Positions 15,844 through 24,260 are shown, counted from the first letter of the stretch. The stretch is DNA of 64,000 bases from Erythrobacter oryzae (GCF_030271515.1 NZ_JASCXI010000004.1:62001-126000); one strand, 5' to 3'. Numbers and translations are program-made. Notes: a model not told the origin generated them from the letters alone.

Positions 15844-16620
15844 ATGACCCAGCTCGCGACCATCCCGATCCCGCGTCCCGCACAGGACCGCCCCGCCTCG
15901 GCCCCCGCGCCGCTCGCTGCTGTCCCCCGCCGTGACCACGCGCTGGCGCTGTTCCGGGTGAGCGGCTCCGAGGGCATCGACCGCCGCGTCGCGGGCCGGG
16001 CGCTGCGGGTCGCCGGGCCGCCCGCGCCGACCGAGGGCAGCAACTGGTTCGCGATTGCCTTCGACGCCGCCTTCCTCGCCGCTGCCGAAAGCGCGCATGC
16101 GATGCGGTTCGAGCCCCTGCCCGCGATCACCGACCCCGAAGCCCACACGCTCGCCGCGATGATCCATACCCTGGTCGCGGGCGAGGCGGTGCCCGATCCC
16201 CTGCTGCTCGAATCCCTGCGCCATGTATTGCTGTGGCGACTGCTGCTGCTTGCGGGCGAGCGGCGGCAGCAGGGCGAGGCGCGCGGAGGCCTCGCCCCGT
16301 GGCAGGCGCGGCGCACCGCCGATTTCCTCGCAGCCAATATCGAGCGCCGCGTGCCATTGGGGGAACTCGCCGCGATCGCCCGGCTCTCGCCCTTCCACTT
16401 TTCGCGCGCCTTTGCCCGCACCATGGGCATGCCGCCCTACCGCTACCAGCAGCAGCTCAGGATCGCGCGCGCGGCCGAGCTGCTGGCGGCGAGCGACATG
16501 CGGATCATCGAGGTCGCGCTGGCGGTGGGCTACGAGACCCCGCAGGCGCTGGCGCGGGTGTTCGTCCAGCAGCACGGCATGACGCCGTCGGAATGGCGAC
16601 GCCGCCACGCCCGTGGGTAG
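15844..16620 (+). CDS. AraC-family regulator linked to the RND operon (258 aa)
   Basis: The DNA-binding domain (RRVPLGELAAIARLSPFHFSRAF, GMPPYRYQQQL, TPQALARVF, GMTPSEWRRRH) is nearly the same as that of the regulator at 4655, including both recognition helices. The N-terminal sensor is shorter by about 45 residues. This probably means the two proteins read the same CCGCAA operator but answer to different signals. The ATG at 15844 was preferred over in-frame starts further upstream. It lies downstream of the efflux operon in the same direction and converges on the next AraC gene, with 11 bases between them. Confidence 0.82.
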   Translation: MTQLATIPIPRPAQDRPASAPAPLAAVPRRDHALALFRVSGSEGIDRRVAGRALRVAGPPAPTEGSNWFAIAFDAAFLAAAESAHAMRFEPLPAITDPEAHTLAAMIHTLVAGEAVPDPLLLESLRHVLLWRLLLLAGERRQQGEARGGLAPWQARRTADFLAANIERRVPLGELAAIARLSPFHFSRAFARTMGMPPYRYQQQLRIARAAELLAASDMRIIEVALAVGYETPQALARVFVQQHGMTPSEWRRRHARG

Positions 16621-16631
16621 AGGTTTCCGCT

Positions 16632-17516
16632 CTAGTCGCCGCGATCGTGGAGACGCCGCCAATGGCTCGGGCTCGTTCCGGTCTCGACGCGGAACATCCG
16701 GGCGAAGGCTTGCGGGGTCTCGTAGCCCACGCGTGCAGCCACCTCGGTGACCGGAAGATTGCTGGCGGCCAGCAGGCGCTGCGCCCGCTCGACCCGCAAG
16801 GCCCGCAGATAGGCATAGGGCGTGACCCCGGTGGTCTGCTTGAACATGCGCAGGAAGTGGAACGGGGACAGCCCGACCAGCGCCGCCAGTTCGGTCAGCG
16901 ATATGTCGGAGGCGTAGTGCGCCTCGAGGAACTCGCGGACCCGCCGTTCCGCCCACGGCGCAAGCCCCCCGCGCACCATCACCGCTTCCTGCTGCGCCGC
17001 CCGGGCGAGCAGGGCCAGAATCTGCATGGCAGCGCCCTGCGCGAGCAACCGGCCTGCGCCCGCATCGGCGGCCTCGGCCCACATCCGCTCGATCACCGCA
17101 CCCAGATGCGGGAGCGAGAAGGCGCCCACATGCAGCGGTCCGAAATCGAACGGCTGACGGCGCGGGCGGGCATCCTGAAGGATGCCGCGAAAGCAGGCGG
17201 CATCGAAGCTGACGATCCGGATGCGCTGCGCGGCAAAGACCTGAATCTCGCTGGCGAAGCCGGGCGGCACGAGGGAAAACTGGCCATGGGTGCCCACGAA
17301 CTCGCGCCGCCCGCCGCCGAAGTTGCTGCGCTGAGGCACATGGTCGCTGCGGAGCTGGACCAGCACGAGGCTGTTGCTGCCCCGATCGGACAAATCCCCG
17401 GCGGGCTGCGCGCATTCGAACAGCTTGATCCCGTCACCGCCCGACTTGCGTTCGGTGACATAGCTGCCGGGTCGCCCCGAGCGCATCCATTCGTCGAATT
17501 TGAGACCGGTTCCCAT
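16632..17516 (-). CDS. AraC-family regulator, tandem paralogue 1 (294 aa)
   Basis: The protein begins MGTGLKFDEWMRSGRPGSYV and aligns over its whole length with the next gene (MTSLADFDEWMQTGRLSQYV), sharing NFGGGRR, PFDFG.LH and GGLAPWAERRVR. The C-terminal helices read SPFHFLRMF and TPQAFARMF. The ATG at 17516 was chosen because it matches the start of its paralogue. A GTG 24 codons upstream also keeps the frame. The sensor part belongs to the AraC subgroup with an N-terminal cupin-like domain, and the ligand is unknown. A palindrome lies about 106 bases upstream. Confidence 0.83.
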   Translation of the reverse strand: MGTGLKFDEWMRSGRPGSYVTERKSGGDGIKLFECAQPAGDLSDRGSNSLVLVQLRSDHVPQRSNFGGGRREFVGTHGQFSLVPPGFASEIQVFAAQRIRIVSFDAACFRGILQDARPRRQPFDFGPLHVGAFSLPHLGAVIERMWAEAADAGAGRLLAQGAAMQILALLARAAQQEAVMVRGGLAPWAERRVREFLEAHYASDISLTELAALVGLSPFHFLRMFKQTTGVTPYAYLRALRVERAQRLLAASNLPVTEVAARVGYETPQAFARMFRVETGTSPSHWRRLHDRGD

Positions 17517-17621
17517 CAGCGCCCCCAAAGCCAGCCGGGGCCAAGGAATATCATGCCGGGCCATTGCCCGTCTCGCCTGCAAGAGCACCAGTGAACCCGG
17601 CAGGGCTGCGTCCGGCCGGAT

Positions 17622-17637
17622 AACCGCAATTCCGGTT
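17622..17637. promoter_or_regulatory. Putative operator palindrome AACCGCAATTCCGGTT before AraC paralogue 1
   Basis: This 16-base sequence is an inverted repeat except for one central pair (AACCG-CAATTC-CGGTT). It contains the CCGCAA core seen in the other AraC-linked sites, and a related palindrome stands before the neighbouring paralogue. It lies 106 bases from the start codon at 17516. Confidence 0.5.
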
Positions 17638-17672
17638 AAGTGGGCAGGCAGCCCTGCGGCGAGGAAGCCTCT

Positions 17673-18563
17673 CTAGAGCGCGCTGCTGCCACGGTGCATC
17701 CGCCGCCACCGAGTGGGACTCATCCCGGTTTCGGCCCGGAACATGCGGGCAAAGGCCTGCGGCGTGCCGTAGCCCACGGCGAGGGCGATCTCGATCACCG
17801 GCAAATCGCCCGACGCCAGCAGCGCGCGGGCGCGGCCGACGCGGACGTGCCGCAGGTAGGAATAGGGCGAGACACCGGTCGATTGCTTGAACATCCGGTT
17901 GAAGTGGAAAGGCGAGAGCCCGACCAGCGCCGCCAGTTCGGCGAGCGAGGTGTCGTGCATCAGATTGTCCTCGAGATAGTCGCGCACCCGCCGCTCGGCC
18001 CAGGGCGCGAGGCCCCCACGGGCTTGCGCGGCTGCGCCATCGGCTGCGGCGGCCAGCTGCGTTAGCACCTTGAGCGCGAGCGTCTCGGCCAGCAGCCGCC
18101 CGCCTCCCTGGTCGGCCGCGTCGGCCCACATCGCATCAAGCAGCTCCGCCAGCCGGGGCGCGATGAAGGGTGCGGCATGGAGGCGGCCGAAATCGAAGGG
18201 ATCCCCGCCTGGCCGGGCGGCCTCGAGCAGCGGACGATACCGCTCGGCTGCAAAGCCCACCACCCTGATCCGGTGCGGCACGAAGACCTCGAACTCGGTC
18301 GCGAAAGCCGGAGGCACAAGGATGTACTTGCCGATCCCGGGCGCCGCGTCCCGCCTGCCGCCGCCGAAATTGCTGATTTGCTTGACGCCATTGCTCAGCA
18401 GCTGAACCAGCACCAGACTGGAATTGGGCGGATCGGACATATCGCCGGCCGGTTGCGCGGCCTCGTAAAGGCTTATCGCCTGACCGGCTGACTTGCGCGC
18501 CAGCACATATTGGCTGAGGCGCCCTGTCTGCATCCATTCGTCGAAATCGGCCAGACTCGTCAT
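17673..18563 (-). CDS. AraC-family regulator, tandem paralogue 2 (296 aa)
   Basis: The 296-residue regulator is about half identical by eye to the gene at 16632, with the same domain order: an N-terminal sensor containing PAGDMSD and NFGGGRRD, then a C-terminal domain with GLSPFHFNRMFKQ and GTPQAFARMFRAETGMSP. The ATG at 18563 opens the frame. The two genes lie head to tail on the minus strand, 156 bases apart, and look like a tandem duplication. Each keeps its own upstream palindrome, suggesting separate autoregulation. No target gene is obvious downstream. Confidence 0.85.
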   Translation of the reverse strand: MTSLADFDEWMQTGRLSQYVLARKSAGQAISLYEAAQPAGDMSDPPNSSLVLVQLLSNGVKQISNFGGGRRDAAPGIGKYILVPPAFATEFEVFVPHRIRVVGFAAERYRPLLEAARPGGDPFDFGRLHAAPFIAPRLAELLDAMWADAADQGGGRLLAETLALKVLTQLAAAADGAAAQARGGLAPWAERRVRDYLEDNLMHDTSLAELAALVGLSPFHFNRMFKQSTGVSPYSYLRHVRVGRARALLASGDLPVIEIALAVGYGTPQAFARMFRAETGMSPTRWRRMHRGSSAL

Positions 18564-18666
18564 CGCCTACCCCCGAGCGATATTCGCATTCGTCTATCAT
18601 GGCCTTCGTGGCGCGTCTCGCCCAAGTCCGGACGGCAGATGGCGCCGAGGGCAATTCAGGCAGGAA

Positions 18667-18682
18667 AGCCGCAATTGCGGTT
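18667..18682. promoter_or_regulatory. Putative operator palindrome AGCCGCAATTGCGGTT before AraC paralogue 2
   Basis: The core CCGCAATTGCGG (18669-18680) is a perfect 12-base palindrome. It resembles the palindrome at 17622-17637. A GCAATT half also occurs 20 bases to the left (18651-18656). It lies 104 bases upstream of the start codon at 18563. Confidence 0.5.
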
Positions 18683-18695
18683 TGGTCCGGGCTGC

Positions 18696-19067
18696 TCAGA
18701 ACAGCCTTGCGCCGAGCGGCACCGCGCTGTCGGGCTGGAACAGCACCACGCGGCCCTCGGCGTCGGGGAAGCCCAGTGTGAGCACCTCGGACATGAACTT
18801 GCCGATCTGGCGCGGGGGGAAGTTGACCACGGCTGCGACCATCCGGCCCTCGAGCATCTCGGGCTGGTAGAGATCGGCGATCTGCGCCGAGGAGCGTTTC
18901 ACGCCGACGCCCTCGCCGAAATCGATGGTGAGCTTGAGCGAGGGCTTCCTCGCCTCGGGGAAGGGCTCGGCGCGGATGATCCGCCCGGCGCGGATGTCGA
19001 CCCGCTGGAAGTCATCGAAGGTGATGGGCTCGGCCGGGGGAGCGGCGGGATCGTGGACAAGGTGCAT
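18696..19067 (-). CDS. CsaA-like tRNA-binding (OB-fold) protein
   Basis: The 123-residue protein contains one tRNA_bind OB-fold. It starts with ITFDDFQRVDIRAGRIIRAEPFPEARKPSLKLTIDFG and continues with SSAQIADLY and GRMVAAVVNFPPRQIGKFMSEVLTLGF, which is the CsaA signature. CsaA is described as a small chaperone or tRNA-binding dimer linked to protein export. An upstream TTG would add 12 residues, but the ATG at 19067 gives a length nearer the usual 110. The ribosome-binding site is weak for either start. It points away from the MAPEG genes. Confidence 0.85.
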   Translation of the reverse strand: MHLVHDPAAPPAEPITFDDFQRVDIRAGRIIRAEPFPEARKPSLKLTIDFGEGVGVKRSSAQIADLYQPEMLEGRMVAAVVNFPPRQIGKFMSEVLTLGFPDAEGRVVLFQPDSAVPLGARLF

Positions 19068-19159
19068 GGGGCGCAAGGCTAGCGGGTGGGTTGCATTTGA
19101 CAATCCATTCCCGCCCTCGCAGTCTGCACGACGAAGAGAGGCTCGAAGGGGATCATTCG

Positions 19160-19609
19160 ATGCAAGCGCAAATGCTCGCGCCCGCCGCCGTGCTGGTGGT
19201 GTGGTCGCTGATAATGTGTTTCTGGGTGGCGGGCGCGCGCCTTCCGGCGATGAAGAAAGCCGGGCTCGACATGGGCAAGATGCCCGGCGGACGCGGTCAG
19301 GACCTCGAAGGCGTGCTGGAGCCGAAAGTGAACTGGCCGGCGCACAACTACGCGCATCTGATGGAACAGCCGACGGTGTTCTACCCGACGGTCGTGATCC
19401 TCGCGATCATGGGGGCGGGCGCGCTCGATGTGGGGCTTGCCTGGGCCTATGTGGCTCTGCGCATCATCCATTCGGTGTGGCAGGCGACCGTGAACAGGAT
19501 TCCGGTGCGGTTCCTCCTGTTCATTACCAGCACGCTGGTGCTGGTGGCGCTCGCCCTTCGGGCCTGCGCGGTGACGCTGCTCGCCGACCCCTCGGCGCTT
19601 CCGGCATAA
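19160..19609 (+). CDS. MAPEG-family membrane protein 1
   Basis: The 149-residue protein has about four hydrophobic helices. The segments ARLPAMKKAGLDMG and WPAHNYAHLMEQPTVFYPTV, followed by WAYVALRIIHSVWQATVN.IPVRF, match the bacterial MAPEG group (relatives of microsomal glutathione transferases). The start at 19160 follows CGAAGGGGA. A paralogue begins 13 bases after the stop. The function is unproven, and a role in glutathione-dependent detoxification or membrane eicosanoid-like chemistry is only suggested by family. Confidence 0.85.
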   Translation: MQAQMLAPAAVLVVWSLIMCFWVAGARLPAMKKAGLDMGKMPGGRGQDLEGVLEPKVNWPAHNYAHLMEQPTVFYPTVVILAIMGAGALDVGLAWAYVALRIIHSVWQATVNRIPVRFLLFITSTLVLVALALRACAVTLLADPSALPA

Positions 19610-19622
19610 GGAGACCCGGACA

Positions 19623-20051
19623 ATGATCGGAATGGACATTCTTCAGCCTGTCGTCGCGCTGCTGGCGTGGACGATGGTGATGTGGCTCTGGATGTACGCG
19701 ACCCGCATCCCGGCGATGCTCAAGGCGGGGCTCGATGCCAAGGGGATGGTCGGCACCACCGGCGCCTCGCTGCGCGCGCAGCTGCCCGACACGGTCAGCT
19801 GGAAAGCGGACAACTACAACCACCTCCACGAGGCGCCGACGCTGTTCTACGCGGTCGCGATCGTGCTGGCGATCATCGGTCAGGGCGACGGGTTCAACAC
19901 CACGCTCGCCTGGGCCTATGTCGCCTGCCGGGTGCTGCATTCGATCGTGCAGGCGACGTGGAACAAGGTCGCGGTGCGCTTTGCCCTGTTCGCGCTGTCG
20001 AGCCTCGCGCTGATGGCGCTGATCCTGCACGCAGCGATCGGGGTGTTCTGA
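19623..20051 (+). CDS. MAPEG-family membrane protein 2
   Basis: The 142-residue protein is a clear paralogue of the preceding gene, sharing ATRIPAMLKAGLDAKG, ADNYNHLHEAPTLFYAV and WAYVACRVLHSIVQATWNKVAVRF. It also has about four membrane helices. A GGAGACCCGG ribosome-binding site sits before the ATG at 19623, and a second ATG three codons on is an alternative start. The two form a tandem pair and could make a hetero-oligomer, since MAPEG proteins work as trimers. A GC-rich repeat element follows. Confidence 0.87.
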   Translation: MIGMDILQPVVALLAWTMVMWLWMYATRIPAMLKAGLDAKGMVGTTGASLRAQLPDTVSWKADNYNHLHEAPTLFYAVAIVLAIIGQGDGFNTTLAWAYVACRVLHSIVQATWNKVAVRFALFALSSLALMALILHAAIGVF

Positions 20052-20060
20052 GGTCGAGCA

Positions 20061-20150
20061 GGCCCACCCCCGGCCCCTCCCGCAAGCGGGAGGGGAGAAC
20101 CAGCGCTCTTCAGTCCCCATCCCGCGCCTGCGGGAGGGGTTAGGGGTGGG
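20061..20150. repeat. REP-like GC-rich interspersed repeat with two hairpins
   Basis: Bases 20074-20083 and 20086-20095 form a perfect 10-bp stem (CCCCTCCCGC / GCGGGAGGGG, 2-base loop). A second, imperfect stem spans about 20116-20138. The outer parts, CCCACCCC and GGGGTGGG, are also complementary. The pattern of CCCTCCCGC hairpins is familiar as a short dispersed repeat in sphingomonad genomes. It lies between convergent genes, where such elements can end or stabilise transcripts. Confidence 0.6.
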
Positions 20151-20156
20151 AATTGG

Positions 20157-21128
20157 TTACTCCGCCGCCTCGGCCTGCAACCCGGCATGGGCGCGTGAGG
20201 CGAGCCAGCGTTCCGCATCGAGCGCGGCCATGCAGCCCATGCCCGCAGCCGTCACGGCCTGGCGGTAGACGTGATCGGTCACGTCGCCCGCAGCGAAGAC
20301 TCCGGGGATCGCGGTCTTGGGCGTGCCGGGCTCGGTCAGCAGATAGCCGCTCTCGTCCATCGGCAGCTTGCCCACGAACAGCGAGGTCGCCGGCGCATGG
20401 CCGATGGCGACGAAGGCCCCGTCGGTTTCCAGAGTGCTCGCCGCGCCGGTCACCGTGTCGGTGAGCGCGAGGTGGTGCAGGAGCCCGTTCTCGCCTGCCT
20501 CGAAGCTGTCCACCGCCTTGTTCCACAGCACGGTGATCTTGGGATTGGCGAACAGCCGCTCCTGCAGGATCTTCTCAGCGCGCAGGCTGTCGCGGCGGTG
20601 GATCAGAGTGACGTTGTCCGAGTGGTTGGTGAGGTAGAGCGCCTCTTCCACGGCGGTGTTGCCGCCGCCGATCACCGCGACGCGCTTGCCGCGGTAGAAG
20701 AACCCGTCGCAGGTCGCGCAGGCGCTGACGCCCTTGCCGCCCAGCGCCTGCTCGCCAGGCACGCCCAGCCACTTGGCCTGCGCGCCGGTGCAGATGACCA
20801 CGCAATCGGCGATGTATTCGTCCCCGCTGTCCCCCACCGCGCGGAAGGGCGAGCCGTTCTCGAGATCGACGCTGACGATCGTGTCCCAGATCATCCGCGT
20901 GCCGACATGTTCGGCCTGCGCGCGCATTTCCTCCATCAGCCACGGGCCTTGAACCACGTCGCGGAAGCCGGGGTAGTTCTCGACATCGGTGGTGATGGTA
21001 AGCTGGCCGCCGGGCTGGAGGCCCTGGACGACGATCGGCTCGAGCATCGCGCGCGCGGCATAGATCGCGGCCGAGTAGCCGGCCGGGCCGGAGCCGATGA
21101 TGAGCATCTTGGTGGTGTGGGTCGCCAT
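20157..21128 (-). CDS. trxB: Thioredoxin-disulfide reductase
   Basis: The 323-residue flavoprotein has the FAD site GSGPAGYSAAIYAAR, the redox-active SACATCDG (Cys137/Cys140), the NADPH site VIGGGNTAVEEALYL and the late FAD contact VFAAGDVTDHVYRQAVTAAGMG. It reduces thioredoxin with NADPH in the cytoplasm. The length and motif order are those of standard low-molecular-weight TrxB. The start is the ATG at 21128. It follows the phosphatase gene on the same strand after 60 bases and ends next to the repeat element. Confidence 0.96.
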   Translation of the reverse strand: MATHTTKMLIIGSGPAGYSAAIYAARAMLEPIVVQGLQPGGQLTITTDVENYPGFRDVVQGPWLMEEMRAQAEHVGTRMIWDTIVSVDLENGSPFRAVGDSGDEYIADCVVICTGAQAKWLGVPGEQALGGKGVSACATCDGFFYRGKRVAVIGGGNTAVEEALYLTNHSDNVTLIHRRDSLRAEKILQERLFANPKITVLWNKAVDSFEAGENGLLHHLALTDTVTGAASTLETDGAFVAIGHAPATSLFVGKLPMDESGYLLTEPGTPKTAIPGVFAAGDVTDHVYRQAVTAAGMGCMAALDAERWLASRAHAGLQAEAAE

Positions 21129-21188
21129 TGTTGCGGTGCCTCGAAAGGGAATCTCAGGGGAGCGATATGGGGTCTGGCGGCTTGATTG

Positions 21189-22004
21189 TCACGCCACGAG
21201 CTTGGCGCGCAGACGCTCTTTTCTTGGGCCATCCACACCTAAGATTGTCGCAAGGTAAGCATCGAGCGAGCCGTGATCTGCTGTCGCTTGTCCGATGTAA
21301 GTCTCGATATATTCGGGCAGAACGCCCATCAGGTTGTGGAGCGCCTCAGGCTCGATCGTGCCGTAATGCGCCTCCATTCGCGGGAGCGACTGGCGCTCGA
21401 GGATCGCGCGGGTCGGTGCCTCGTTGGTCAGCAGAAATTCGGCGACAACATCGTCGCGGTGGACGCCGAGGACGTGGAGCAGCAGGCTCGCGGCGATGCC
21501 GGTGCGGTCCTTGCCGGCAAAGCAGTGGACAAGACTGCCGCCCTCGTTCGCGTCCAGGGCATTGAAATATTCGCGGAACACCCAGATCATCGCAGGGTTG
21601 ACCGGCATCCGGGTATAGACCGCCAGCATCCGCTCGCGCGCCTTCTCGGGGGTCATCACGATCTTCCCGCCCCCGCCCTCGTGCGGCGGGGAGTTCGAGG
21701 TTTCGCCATCATAGGCAATGACTTGCGCGGCGAAGTTGACATGGCGCCGGCACGGAAAGCCCTCGCGCTCACTGGTGCCGCGCAGGTCTATCACGGTGCG
21801 GATGTCTAGCGCATCGATCAGTGCAAGATCGGCATCGGACGCCTCCATGTGCTGGCCCGAGCGCAGCAGCACGCCGGTCCGCACGCGCCCGACGCCCGGC
21901 ACGGCATAGCCGCCATAATCGCGCAGATTGTGAATGCCCTCGGTGACATAGAAGGGGCCGATGCGGGCGGCCGCGGGGGCCTCGCGGAGAGAATCGCTGG
22001 TCAT
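21189..22004 (-). CDS. Tyrosine/serine phosphatase (Y_phosphatase3 family)
   Basis: The 271-residue protein has the N-terminal GIHNLRDYGGYAV motif, LLRSGQ, VIDLRGTSERE, and the catalytic P-loop VHCFAGKDRTG (Cys161, Arg167). This is the Y_phosphatase3/LptpA-type family, which acts on phosphotyrosine or phosphoinositides. A low-complexity insert at about residues 103-115 (SNSPPHEGGGG) interrupts the usual spacing and may derive from a small in-frame repeat. The substrate here is unknown. It is transcribed toward trxB and away from the receiver gene. Confidence 0.85.
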   Translation of the reverse strand: MTSDSLREAPAAARIGPFYVTEGIHNLRDYGGYAVPGVGRVRTGVLLRSGQHMEASDADLALIDALDIRTVIDLRGTSEREGFPCRRHVNFAAQVIAYDGETSNSPPHEGGGGKIVMTPEKARERMLAVYTRMPVNPAMIWVFREYFNALDANEGGSLVHCFAGKDRTGIAASLLLHVLGVHRDDVVAEFLLTNEAPTRAILERQSLPRMEAHYGTIEPEALHNLMGVLPEYIETYIGQATADHGSLDAYLATILGVDGPRKERLRAKLVA

Positions 22005-22143
22005 TGCGCGCGACCCTTACAGCGTGACCCGGCGCGAGCAAGCACGCCGCTAGGGGTTGCTCCGGAGGGCTGCGGCAGCCCCGCCAAAACCCGCTCTTGG
22101 TTAACCGGGCATTTGCCAACTTCAAGCCGGACGACCCCCACCC

Positions 22144-22605
22144 ATGCCCCGCATCCTGATTGCCGATGACGACGAACTGATCGCGGAACTCGCGAGCGAG
22201 GTGCTGATCGATGCGGGCTATGCCTGCGGCTGGGTGACCAGCGCGGCGGCCGCGTGGACCTGCGTGCAGAAGAAGCGCCCCGATCTGCTGCTGCTCGACC
22301 AGTCGATGCCGGGCGAATCCGGCATGACCCTGCTGCGCCGGCTGCGACGTTCGAGCGTGCTCTACGATCTGCCGGTGATGATGTTCACAGCGATGAACGG
22401 CGAGCAGGACCAGTTGCAGGCGATCTATGCCGGGGCGCAGGATTTCGTCTCCAAGCCCTTCGAGCCGGCCGATCTGGTCGCCCGGGTGCGGCGCATCCTG
22501 AAGCTGCGCGGTGATCGTCCGCGCCATGTCGACCTCAAGAGCGCGGTGCTGCCCGATCCGATGCGCGCGGTGCTCCCCGCCGAGGCCTACCGCCGCGTTC
22601 TTTAG
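22144..22605 (+). CDS. Stand-alone response-regulator receiver protein
   Basis: The 153-residue protein is a single REC domain with the acid pocket Asp8-Asp10 (IADDDE), phospho-acceptor Asp52 ([10 protein letters not shown]), Thr82 and Lys104 (VSKPFEP), then about 40 residues without a recognised output domain. It may act like CheY or as a phosphorelay intermediate. No histidine kinase is adjacent. Its stop codon overlaps the stop of the convergent acyl-CoA dehydrogenase gene (TTAG at 22602-22605). The ATG follows a C-rich stretch without a strong ribosome-binding site. Confidence 0.88.
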   Translation: MPRILIADDDELIAELASEVLIDAGYACGWVTSAAAAWTCVQKKRPDLLLLDQSMPGESGMTLLRRLRRSSVLYDLPVMMFTAMNGEQDQLQAIYAGAQDFVSKPFEPADLVARVRRILKLRGDRPRHVDLKSAVLPDPMRAVLPAEAYRRVL

Positions 22606-24260
22606 GCCGCCGCAGCCTTCGCCTGCCCGGCGAGCAGCCCGCGCCCGATAACCTGCGCCTGAATCTCGGCCGCGCCTTCGAAGATGTTGAGAATCCGCGC
22701 GTCGCACAGCACGCGGCTGATGGGATATTCGAGCGCATAGCCATTGCCGCCGTGGATCTGTACCGCATTGTCAGCCGCGCCCCACGCCGCGCGCGCCGCG
22801 AGCAGCTTGGCCATCCCCGCCTCGATATCGCAGCGCGCGCCCGAATCCTTCGCACGCGCGGCGGCATAGGTGAGTTCGCGGGCCATGACCGTCTCGACCG
22901 CCATCAGCGCGAGTTTGTCGGCCACCCTCGGAAAGGTCACCAGCGCCTCGCCGAACTGCTTGCGGCCCAGCGCGTAATCCATCGCGAGGTCGAAGGCGTT
23001 CCACGCCACCCCCACCGCGCGCGCGGCGGTCTGGATGCGCGCGCCTTCGAAGGTGCGCATCAATTGCTTGAACCCCTGCCCCTCGCGCCCGCCCAGCAAG
23101 CCATCGGCCACCACCGCAAAGCCATCGAGCCCGAGCGCATATTCCTTCATCCCGCGATAGCCGAGCACTTCGATCTCGCTGCCCTCGATCCCGGCGTCGG
23201 GGAACGGCACGGCATCGGTGCCGCGAGTCTTCTCGGCGAGCAGCATGGAGAGGCCGGCATAGCCCGGCTGCGACGGGTCGGTGCGCACCAGCATCGTCAT
23301 CAGGTCCGCGCGCGCGGCGTGGGTGATCCAGGTCTTCGCCCCCGTCACCCGCCAGCTGCCGTCCGGCTGCCGCTCGCCCCGCGTGCGCACGGCGGCCAGA
23401 TCGCTCCCCGTGTCCGGTTCGGTGAAGACCGCGGTCGGCAGGCACGAGCCGTCGGCGATGCGCGGCAGCCACTTGGCCTTCTGCTCGGGGGTGCCGTTCT
23501 CCCCGATCAGCTCGCCCGCGATTTCCGAGCGGGTGCCGAGGCTCCCGGCGCAAATCCACCCGCGCGACAATTCCTCCGAGACCACCGCCATCGCCAGCTT
23601 GCCGAGACCGAACCCGCCATGGCTTTCGGGGATGCATACCCCGAACACGCCGAGCGCGGCCATTTCGGCGATCACGCTGTCCGGGATCAGCGCGTCGGCA
23701 AGGTGCCACTGGTGCGCGTGGGGCGTGATCGCGGCGGCGGTGAAGCCGCGTATCTGGTCGCGCACAAGGTCGAGCGCCTCGTCGCCCAGCCCCTCGTCGG
23801 GCCGCAGGCCATCCGCCAGCAGCGCGGCGAGGCGGCTGCGGGTTTCGGGCGTGCTGCCATCGGCTAGGAAGCGCGCCACCGCCGGATGCGCGGCCAGCGC
23901 GCGCGCCGCAGCCTCGGTGCCGAGTGCGGCGGGGCGGACCACCTCCTGCGCGCTCATCGGCAGGCCATAGGCGATCTGCGCGAGGTATTCGCCAAAGCCG
24001 ATGCGCAGGGTGAGTTCCTCCGCCGGACCGAATCGCCCCGCCCGCTCGGCGCGCTGCGCCCAGTCCGCCGTCGCCTCGAGCGCGGCGATCTGCGCGGCGA
24101 CCCAGGCAAAGCCGTGCACGCGGTGCTGCTCGCGCGTCAGCAGGGCCGGATCGGGCGTGCCCTGCGGCGCGACCACCGCCGCCACCGCCTGCCGCACGCT
24201 CTCGCAATAGTCCCGCGCCGCCCCGAGCGCCGCGCGCGCCGCTGTCATCCAATCGCTCAT
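22602..24260 (-). CDS. Long acyl-CoA dehydrogenase, (2S)-methylsuccinyl-CoA dehydrogenase-like
   Basis: At 552 residues this is about 160 longer than ordinary acyl-CoA dehydrogenases. The extra N-terminal part (about 1-160) contains [19 protein letters not shown] and [17 protein letters not shown]. From memory this resembles the extension of (2S)-methylsuccinyl-CoA dehydrogenase of the ethylmalonyl-CoA pathway. The core has the FAD segments [17 protein letters not shown] and [18 protein letters not shown] and the late [15 protein letters not shown]. If correct, it oxidises methylsuccinyl-CoA to mesaconyl-CoA. No other pathway gene is in the window, so a general branched-chain acyl-CoA role remains possible. 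Confidence 0.7.
   Translation of the reverse strand: MSDWMTAARAALGAARDYCESVRQAVAAVVAPQGTPDPALLTREQHRVHGFAWVAAQIAALEATADWAQRAERAGRFGPAEELTLRIGFGEYLAQIAYGLPMSAQEVVRPAALGTEAAARALAAHPAVARFLADGSTPETRSRLAALLADGLRPDEGLGDEALDLVRDQIRGFTAAAITPHAHQWHLADALIPDSVIAEMAALGVFGVCIPESHGGFGLGKLAMAVVSEELSRGWICAGSLGTRSEIAGELIGENGTPEQKAKWLPRIADGSCLPTAVFTEPDTGSDLAAVRTRGERQPDGSWRVTGAKTWITHAARADLMTMLVRTDPSQPGYAGLSMLLAEKTRGTDAVPFPDAGIEGSEIEVLGYRGMKEYALGLDGFAVVADGLLGGREGQGFKQLMRTFEGARIQTAARAVGVAWNAFDLAMDYALGRKQFGEALVTFPRVADKLALMAVETVMARELTYAAARAKDSGARCDIEAGMAKLLAARAAWGAADNAVQIHGGNGYALEYPISRVLCDARILNIFEGAAEIQAQVIGRGLLAGQAKAAAA

Noticed and set aside
17517..17588. A GTG start that would add 24 residues to the AraC gene at 16632
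   Set aside because: The paralogue at 17673 begins at the position equal to the ATG at 17516, and the added residues have no counterpart.
22602..22605. Overlapping stop codons of convergent genes (also at 38672-38675)
   Set aside because: Short tail-to-tail overlaps are common in compact GC-rich genomes and need no special explanation.
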